DNA from: CAVIQK01 sp964613035
GTDB lineage: Bacteria > Bacillota > Clostridia > Christensenellales > DTU072
DNA length: 64,000 nucleotides
Assembly: GCA_964613035.1 (NCBI GenBank)
Contig: CAZTFQ010000002.1
Coordinates: 85,469-149,468 of the forward strand
Direction of reading: 5' to 3'
Position numbers and translations under genes: made by a program. The notes under the pieces were generated by a model that was not told the DNA's origin, did no database searches, and was given only the letters and a program-made list of their open reading frames with translations. The stretch's first letter is position 1; the number at the start of each line of letters is the position of its first letter. Below, piece by piece: positions 58,661 to 64,000 of the stretch.

Positions 58661-59480
58661 CGAAAACCTCATCCCTAATATAGGAGTCATTACCGATATC
58701 AGGAAAGACACCGCCGACGTCAAAACTTTCAGAGTGGTCGGCACCGACGGAAAGAAGCTCTTCGAGCATATGCCCGGTCAATGCGCAATGGTTTCCGTCC
58801 CCGGAGTGGGAGAGTGTATGTTCTCTATCACCTCGTCGCCTACCAATCGCGATTATATGGAGTTTTCCATTAAAAAGTGCGGATGCGTGACGGAAGTCAT
58901 TCATTCTCTCGAAGAAGGTCAGCAGATTACCGTCAGAGGACCTTACGGAAAGAGCTTCCCCGTGGAAGGAGACTTCAAAGGAAAGGATCTCCTTTTCATC
59001 GCGGGCGGCATAGGTCTGGCACCTCTCAGAAGCGTCATCAATTACGTCCGCTCTTATAGAAGCAATTACGGAAAAGTGGTCATCGTGTACGGTGCCAGAA
59101 GCAAAGACGATCTCGTCGATATAGAAGAGATTAAGAACGAGTGGATGAACGAGCCCGACTTCGAAGTCTATCTTACCATAGACAGACCGCAGGAAGGTTG
59201 GGACGGTCACGTCGGTTTCGTACCGGCTTACGTTAAGGAGCTCGGTCTGGATCCGTCTATGACGGCAGTACTTTGCGGACCTCCGATTATGATTAAGTTC
59301 ACCCTTCAGGGACTTCTGGAGCTCGGGTTTGAAAAGGAAAGAGTCTACACGACTCTGGAGCTCAGAATGAAGTGCGGCATAGGCAAATGCGGAAGATGCA
59401 ACGTGGGAGATAAATTCGTCTGTAAAGACGGTCCCGTGTTCAGAATGGATCAGCTCGACGAGCTACCCGACGAATATTGA
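58653..59480 (+). CDS. flxA: FlxA-like FAD/NAD(P)H oxidoreductase
   Basis: This protein (275 aa) of the ferredoxin-NADP reductase fold has a FAD domain with CMFSITSSPTNRDYMEFSIK (RxxS-like), and an NAD(P) domain with LLFIAGGIGLAPLRSVI and VLCGPPIMIKF. The C-terminal cluster CGIGKCGRCNVGDKFVCKDG is the [2Fe-2S] site of the AsrB/PyrK/FlxA group. It is the NAD(P)H entry point of the complex. It overlaps flxB and is followed 20 bp on by frdB. Confidence 0.88.
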   Translation: MVNENLIPNIGVITDIRKDTADVKTFRVVGTDGKKLFEHMPGQCAMVSVPGVGECMFSITSSPTNRDYMEFSIKKCGCVTEVIHSLEEGQQITVRGPYGKSFPVEGDFKGKDLLFIAGGIGLAPLRSVINYVRSYRSNYGKVVIVYGARSKDDLVDIEEIKNEWMNEPDFEVYLTIDRPQEGWDGHVGFVPAYVKELGLDPSMTAVLCGPPIMIKFTLQGLLELGFEKERVYTTLELRMKCGIGKCGRCNVGDKFVCKDGPVFRMDQLDELPDEY

Positions 59481-59500
59481 TATTATTAGGAGAAAAGAAT

Positions 59501-60175
59501 ATGGAAAAAATGGTCAACGTTTATTTCTTTGGAAAGCATTACGAGGTTCCGTCCAGCCTGACTATAATGAAGGCGATGGAATACGCGGGATATCAGCTGG
59601 TAAGAGGCTGCGGTTGCCGTAACGGTTTTTGCGGCGCGTGCGCGACTTTTTACAGAATTAAAGGTCAACAAGCCCTTCGCACCTGCCTTGCCTGTCAACA
59701 ACAGGTAGAGGAAGGAATGTACGTGGCGACTCTGCCGTCCTTCCCGCTCGTGAAGCAGGTCTACGATATCGATAAAGTCAAGCCCACCGAGCAGATAATG
59801 ATGCAACTCTATCCCGAGATTTACAGCTGTATAGGTTGCAATGCCTGCACCAAGGCGTGCCCGCAGGGACTCAACGTCATGCAATACATCGCTTACGCCC
59901 AGAGAGGAGAATACGAGAAGTGTGCGGAAGAGAGCTTCGACTGCGTTATGTGCGGATTGTGTTCTTCCCGTTGTCCTGCAGGCATTTCTCACCCGCAGGT
60001 TGCGGAGCTTGCCCGTCGTCTCTACGGCAAATATATCGCTCCCGAGTGCGAGCATCTCGAGAGAAGAGTGGAAGCAATCAACAACGGCGAGCTCCGTCAG
60101 ATGATGGAAGACATTATGGGAAAACCCATCGAAGAGATGAGAGAGCTCTACAATACGAGACAGATCGAAAAATAG
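59501..60175 (+). CDS. frdB: Fumarate reductase iron-sulfur subunit, soluble type
   Basis: The 224-aa protein has an N-terminal [2Fe-2S] domain (GCGCRNGFCGACATF ... RTCLACQ) and two C-terminal 4Fe-4S-type motifs (CIGCNACTKACP, CVMCGLCSSRCP), as in TfrB/FrdB. It lacks the C-terminal HdrB-like CCG domain of methanogen TfrB, and no membrane anchor (frdC/frdD) is nearby. TAGGAGA sets the start at 59501. It sits 20 bp after flxA and 10 bp before frdA, implying electron delivery from the Flx/Hdr proteins. Confidence 0.88.
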   Translation: MEKMVNVYFFGKHYEVPSSLTIMKAMEYAGYQLVRGCGCRNGFCGACATFYRIKGQQALRTCLACQQQVEEGMYVATLPSFPLVKQVYDIDKVKPTEQIMMQLYPEIYSCIGCNACTKACPQGLNVMQYIAYAQRGEYEKCAEESFDCVMCGLCSSRCPAGISHPQVAELARRLYGKYIAPECEHLERRVEAINNGELRQMMEDIMGKPIEEMRELYNTRQIEK

Positions 60176-60185
60176 GAGAAGCGCT

Positions 60186-61787
60186 ATGTATAATTACACC
60201 CAAGAGCAATTAGATTCCATGAAAAAGGTCGAGGAAACGAGAGCGCAGAGAGTCCAAGCGTTGTTTCCCCGTATGACCGCCGACGAGAAGGACGCGGTTC
60301 TTAAAGAAAATCACCCCGATTATATCGAGAGCGCTTACGAAACTCTTCAGATAGGACCCAACAAGGGAGATAAAGTTTTGCATGAACTTGCTGAACTTCT
60401 TCAGGGCAAACCCAGAATTTCGGGCATGAAAATCGATCTTAGCAATCCCGATTACGACGTGGACGTCTTGGTCATCGGCGGCGGCGGCGCGGGCGCGTCC
60501 GCGGCTATTACCGCTCACAAGAACGGTGCCGACGTCATGATGGTCACCAAGCTCCGTATAGGCGACGCCAATACGATGATGGCGGAAGGCGGCATTCAGG
60601 CGGCGGACAAAGACAACGACAGTCCCGCCATCCACTATCTGGACGCTTTCGGCGGCGGACATTTCGCGGCTAAGCCCGAGCTCCTCGAGAAGCTCGTCTA
60701 CGAAGCTCCCGACGCCATTAAATGGCTCAGCGACCTCGGCGTTATGTTCGATAAAGACAAAGACGGCAATATGATAACCACTCACGGCGGCGGAACTTCC
60801 CGTAAGAGAATGCACGCCTGTAAGGACTACTCCGGTGCGGAGATTATGCGTACTCTTAGAGACGAAGTCCTCAACAGAAACATCCCCGTGGTCGATTTCA
60901 CGTCAGCTATAGAGATAATAAAAGACAGCAACGGCAACGCCGCGGGCGCGGTTCTTCTCAATATGGAGACGGGCAAGATTCTCGTAGCTAAAGCCAAGAC
61001 CGTCATTATAGCCACGGGCGGCGCGGGCAGACTCCACTATCAGGGTTTCCCGACCTCCAACCATTACGGCGCTACGGCGGACGGACTGGTCCTTGCATAC
61101 AGAGCGGGCGCTAAGCTGCTCTATGCCGACACTCTCCAGTATCACCCCACCGGCGTGGCGGAGCCTACGCAGATCTTCGGCGCGCTCGTTACGGAGAAGG
61201 TTCGTTCTCTCGGTGCGCAATTGGTCAATAAAGACGGAGAAGCTTTCGTATATTCTCTCGAGACGAGAGACGTCACCGCCTCTTCCATAATCAGAGAGTG
61301 CAAGCAGCGTCACAACAGCATTAAGACGACCGACGGCGAGGGCGTGTGGCTGGATACTCCTATGATCGAACTCCTCGGAGGAGAAGGCACTATCGAGAAA
61401 CGTATCCCCGCTATGTACAGAATGTTCGGCAAATACGGCATCGATATCAGAAAGGAACCCATCCTCGTATATCCTACCCTGCATTATCAGAACGGCGGTA
61501 TCGATATTTCCGCCAACGGCGAGACGACGAAAGTGGGCAATCTCTTCGTCGCGGGTGAAGCGGTCGGAGGTATCCACGGCAGAAACAGACTCATGGGCAA
61601 CAGCCTCCTCGATATAATCGTCTTCGGTAGAAACGCGGGACATTTCGCTGCGGAAAGAGCTAAAAACGTCAAAGTGGGCAAGCTGACCCTCTCTCACGTG
61701 AAAGACTTCGAAAAGGAACAAAAAGAAGCGGGAATCAAACCTTCCAAGGTTTCTCCTCAATTGCTCCCCGATTATAGAAGAAAATAA
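60186..61787 (+). CDS. frdA: Fumarate reductase flavoprotein subunit, soluble type
   Basis: The 533-aa protein has the FAD domain VLVIGGGGAGASAAITAHKN (about residue 95). ANTMMAEGG (about 128-136) stands where membrane FrdA/SdhA has SHTVAAEGG, so the His for covalent FAD is replaced by Asn. Catalytic elements are kept: YHPTGV, TEKVRSLG, ETRDVT, LHYQNGGIDI and GRNRLMGNSLLD. It should reduce fumarate to succinate with non-covalent FAD, as in TfrA-type soluble enzymes. The N-terminal 90 residues are an extra helical extension. It is coupled to frdB and followed by the AAE exporter gene. Confidence 0.87.
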   Translation: MYNYTQEQLDSMKKVEETRAQRVQALFPRMTADEKDAVLKENHPDYIESAYETLQIGPNKGDKVLHELAELLQGKPRISGMKIDLSNPDYDVDVLVIGGGGAGASAAITAHKNGADVMMVTKLRIGDANTMMAEGGIQAADKDNDSPAIHYLDAFGGGHFAAKPELLEKLVYEAPDAIKWLSDLGVMFDKDKDGNMITTHGGGTSRKRMHACKDYSGAEIMRTLRDEVLNRNIPVVDFTSAIEIIKDSNGNAAGAVLLNMETGKILVAKAKTVIIATGGAGRLHYQGFPTSNHYGATADGLVLAYRAGAKLLYADTLQYHPTGVAEPTQIFGALVTEKVRSLGAQLVNKDGEAFVYSLETRDVTASSIIRECKQRHNSIKTTDGEGVWLDTPMIELLGGEGTIEKRIPAMYRMFGKYGIDIRKEPILVYPTLHYQNGGIDISANGETTKVGNLFVAGEAVGGIHGRNRLMGNSLLDIIVFGRNAGHFAAERAKNVKVGKLTLSHVKDFEKEQKEAGIKPSKVSPQLLPDYRRK

Positions 61788-61796
61788 GGAATCGAT

Positions 61797-63272
61797 ATGG
61801 AAGAACTGAATAACGACGTGATTCTCGGCGAAAACGAGGAATCGGAACTTGTCGAAGTTTCGCAAGAGAAAGAAAGCGTCGAAGAAAAAAAGAATAACGA
61901 AAAATTCCCCAAGAATATCAAAAAGTGGATATTGACGGCGGTAATCGCGCTGATTTGCGCCGGTGTGGTCGCCTGGTGCGTATATAGCGCGGTAGTAGGC
62001 AAAGGCGTAGGCGATATAATCAACTTCTCGACGGTCGTCGCGCTGCTGTTCGGAATCTTTTTGGTATCCGCACTCGGATATCTGTTGGGCAGAATTACGA
62101 TTAAGGGCGTCAATCTCGGCACGGCGGGGGTCTTCCTCGTAGCGATAGCTTTCGGATGTCTGTGCACGATAGAAGGGCTCGGAGATCTGCCGATAATAGG
62201 CAATCTCTACATCGCCGGTTCGTCGTCGCCCATGTACAAGTATTACGGCAGCATCGTCCAGAATATCGGTCTGGTGCTTTTTGTGGCGTCGGTCGGTTTC
62301 ATCGCAGGTCCCAATTTCTTCAAAAACCTGAAGAAAAACGCAAAAACGTTCGTTATACTCGGTGCTATCATCATATTGTCGGGCGCGGTGCTGGCGATAC
62401 TGTTCACTCTGTGTATGAAAGGCAGTCTCGGCGACGTCGCCAAAGAGTTCTCCGTGGGTGTGCTGGCAGGGTCTCTGACCACTACCCCCGGTTATTCCGC
62501 GGCTCTCGAAGCGAGCGCTACCGAGATGGGTAAGTCCATGATAACGCTGGGTTATGCCGTGGCGTATCCCTTCGGCGTAATAGGCGTGGTGCTCTTCGTC
62601 CAGCTTATGCCTAAGTTCCTTAAAGCCGATATGGAGCAAGAAAGAGCTCTGTTAAAAATAGGAGGAGGCGAAACTCGCACAAAGAGAGAAGGATTGTTCG
62701 TAGCGGACGACTTCGGTCTGATGCCCTTCGCTCTCGCGGTCGTCGCGGGACTCATCCTCGGCTCTATCAAAATCCCGCTCTCGGGAGACGGATACGAGGG
62801 AACGTGTTTTTCTCTCGGTACGACGGGCGGCGTGCTCATAATGTGCCTTATTTTCGGACACTTCGGACATCTCGGCAAGCTGTCTCTGGAGATTCCCGAA
62901 AAAACGGCGAAAGTTTTCAGAGAATTCGGTCTGATGATGTTCTTAATAGGCGCGGGAGTCTCGGGCGGAGCACAGCTCATCGCTCAGATCAACGAGCACG
63001 GCGGACTTATCATCCTGTACGGTTTCCTCGCTGGCGTTGTGATGAACCTTGTTCCGATGATAGCAGGCTTCTTTATGGCTAAGTACGTCCTTAAGATGAG
63101 TCTTCTCAACAATCTGGGCTCCATTACGGGCGGCATGACGTCCACACCGGCGCTCGGGACTCTTATCAGTACGGCGGGTACCGACGACGTGGCTTCCGCT
63201 TACGCGTCAACCTATCCCGTAGCTCTGGTGCTTATAGTGCTGGCGTCCCAGCTGATAATCACTTTAATGTAA
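61797..63272 (+). CDS. AAE-family (AspT/YidE-type) transporter, probable succinate exporter
   Basis: The 491-aa protein has an acidic N-terminal tail (about 40 residues) and about 11-12 TM helices in two repeats of the Asp-Ala exchanger duplication type: FSVGVLAGSLTTTPGYSAAL and LGSITGGMTSTPALGTLIST. The two TTPG/TSTP-type loops are the family signature. A central soluble TrkA-C-like domain is absent. AAE members include aspartate:alanine exchangers and the corynebacterial succinate exporter SucE. The place directly after frdBA favours succinate or dicarboxylate export. Confidence 0.83.
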   Translation: MEELNNDVILGENEESELVEVSQEKESVEEKKNNEKFPKNIKKWILTAVIALICAGVVAWCVYSAVVGKGVGDIINFSTVVALLFGIFLVSALGYLLGRITIKGVNLGTAGVFLVAIAFGCLCTIEGLGDLPIIGNLYIAGSSSPMYKYYGSIVQNIGLVLFVASVGFIAGPNFFKNLKKNAKTFVILGAIIILSGAVLAILFTLCMKGSLGDVAKEFSVGVLAGSLTTTPGYSAALEASATEMGKSMITLGYAVAYPFGVIGVVLFVQLMPKFLKADMEQERALLKIGGGETRTKREGLFVADDFGLMPFALAVVAGLILGSIKIPLSGDGYEGTCFSLGTTGGVLIMCLIFGHFGHLGKLSLEIPEKTAKVFREFGLMMFLIGAGVSGGAQLIAQINEHGGLIILYGFLAGVVMNLVPMIAGFFMAKYVLKMSLLNNLGSITGGMTSTPALGTLISTAGTDDVASAYASTYPVALVLIVLASQLIITLM

Positions 63273-63311
63273 ACAAACCAAAATAAAATATAAAAAAGAG
63301 GTAAAAAAACT

Positions 63312-64000
63312 ATGAAAAAAATCGATTTGGCTAAGTACGGTATTCTCAATACTACCGAAATCGTCTACAATCCCTCCTATGAGCTTCTTTTTGAAGAAGA
63401 GACTAAGGAAGGTCTCGTAGGCTATGAAAAGGGACAAGAGAGCGAGCTGGGCGCCGTCAACGTTATGACGGGTATCTATACGGGTCGCTCCCCCAAGGAT
63501 AAATTCATCGTTATGGACGACAACTCCAAGGACACCGTTTGGTGGACTTCCGACGAGTTCAAAAACGACAACCACCCCGCTTCTCAGGAAGCCTGGCAAG
63601 CCGTCAAAGAAATTGCCGTCAAAGAGCTCAGCAACAAGAGACTCTTCGTCGTGGACGCTTTTTGCGGTGCAAATAAGGACACCCGTATGGCGGTCCGCTT
63701 CATCGTAGAAGTCGCATGGCAGGCACACTTCATCAAGAATATGTTCATCGTCCCCACCGCAGAAGAACTCGAAAACTTCGAGCCCGATTTCGTCGTCTAC
63801 AATGCTTCTAAGGCAAAAGTCGAGAATTATAAAGAGCTGGGGCTCAACTCCGAGACGGCGGTCGTCTTCAACATCACCAGTCGCGAGCAGGTCATCATCA
63901 ATACCTGGTACGGCGGCAAGATGAAGAAGGGTATGTTCTCTATGATGAACTATTACCTCCCCTTGAAGGGCATCGCTTCCATGCACTGCTCCGCCAACAC
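63312..64000 (+). CDS. pckA: ATP-dependent phosphoenolpyruvate carboxykinase (partial, runs off the window)
   Basis: The first 229 residues are visible: MKKIDLAKYGILNTTEIVYN, GAVNVMTGIYTGRSPKDKFI (substrate-binding Arg loop), RMAVRFIVEVAWQAHFIKNMFI, and MFSMMNYYLPLKGIASMHCSANT just before the P-loop. This matches the ATP-type enzyme. It interconverts oxaloacetate + ATP and PEP + CO2 + ADP; succinate-forming anaerobes run it toward oxaloacetate with ATP gain. GAGG precedes the ATG. It lies 39 bp after the exporter with no terminator, so it completes the PEP-to-succinate gene set. Confidence 0.94.
   Translation, partial: MKKIDLAKYGILNTTEIVYNPSYELLFEEETKEGLVGYEKGQESELGAVNVMTGIYTGRSPKDKFIVMDDNSKDTVWWTSDEFKNDNHPASQEAWQAVKEIAVKELSNKRLFVVDAFCGANKDTRMAVRFIVEVAWQAHFIKNMFIVPTAEELENFEPDFVVYNASKAKVENYKELGLNSETAVVFNITSREQVIINTWYGGKMKKGMFSMMNYYLPLKGIASMHCSAN

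Noticed and set aside
57641..59480. Anaerobic sulfite reductase (AsrA-AsrB)
   Set aside because: Sequence similarity exists, but no siroheme AsrC gene follows, and the pair is fused by gene overlap to hdrA/mvhD-type genes, which fits Flx better.
61691..61708. TCTCACGTGAAAGA as a parS site in the frdA gene
   Set aside because: Three mismatches to consensus, inside a coding sequence and far from the origin cluster.
60903..62639. 578-codon open frame antisense to frdA and the AAE exporter
   Set aside because: It spans two well-supported plus-strand genes, has low-complexity composition and no start signal.

Overview
The window comes from the replication-origin region of an uncultured anaerobic Bacillota (Clostridia-like) chromosome. 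This rests on Firmicutes-type promoters and Shine-Dalgarno sites, consensus parS sites, dnaA/dnaN/rpmH/rnpA/yidD, Rex, [FeFe] hydrogenases, LRR_5 surface protein and GH112 phosphorylase. A Christensenellales-like gut organism is my guess and cannot be confirmed here. Most genes have moderate G+C; two stretches stand out as AT-rich: the origin spacer (612-3114) and a DUF4143 ATPase gene (26602-27807).

Region 1 (1-7.7 kb, all minus strand): alaS, dnaA, dnaN, a 2.5-kb gene-free AT-rich spacer with three parS sites, then rpmH, rnpA and yidD. dnaA-dnaN points toward rpmH instead of away from it, and DnaA boxes cluster between dnaA and dnaN. AlaRS lacks the C-terminal C-Ala domain.

Region 2 (7.7-17.7 kb): a helical Cys-rich protein; a MarR/ABC exporter/nitroreductase unit with a repeated 13-bp operator; guaB; a phosphoribosyltransferase; a TM1266-family [FeFe]-hydrogenase-linked regulator followed by a complete NitT/TauT-type ABC transporter; and a 45-bp dyad with a promoter driving a putative small RNA.

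Region 3 (17.9-26.1 kb): a giant zinc-ribbon/TM/LRR_5 protein; then uracil salvage, with uraA behind a leader peptide plus terminator that looks like pyrBI-type attenuation, and two upp paralogues flanking a DUF523 gene.

Region 4 (26.1-28.1 kb): an AT-rich DUF4143 ATPase gene between copies of a structured intergenic repeat whose stems differ by compensatory changes.

Region 5 (28-44.4 kb): a glycolipid glycosyltransferase with plsY; a GH112 phosphorylase overlapping a DUF4838 protein; a MATE transporter; a radical-SAM gene fragment; duplicated pit phosphate transporters around a DUF47 protein; psuK-psuG; an ArsB/NhaD-type permease; a LysR regulator.

Region 6 (44.4-64 kb, all plus strand) is the most interesting part. 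It holds rex, a small-molecule kinase, two thioredoxin-like ferredoxins, a malate/lactate dehydrogenase with the malate-type Arg, a sensory-type [FeFe] hydrogenase (PAS), a SpoIIE-type phosphatase, a catalytic-type [FeFe] hydrogenase, fumC, hdrBCA, flxDCBA-like genes, a soluble anchor-less fumarate reductase (frdBA), an AAE-family exporter and pckA. Together they read as a redox-controlled PEP-to-succinate branch (PckA, MDH, FumC, Frd, exporter) in which an NAD(P)H-dependent Hdr-Flx flavin-based bifurcation module probably feeds electrons to a soluble fumarate reductase, with hydrogenases sensing and discharging reduced ferredoxin. No tRNA, rRNA, IS element or CRISPR array was found.
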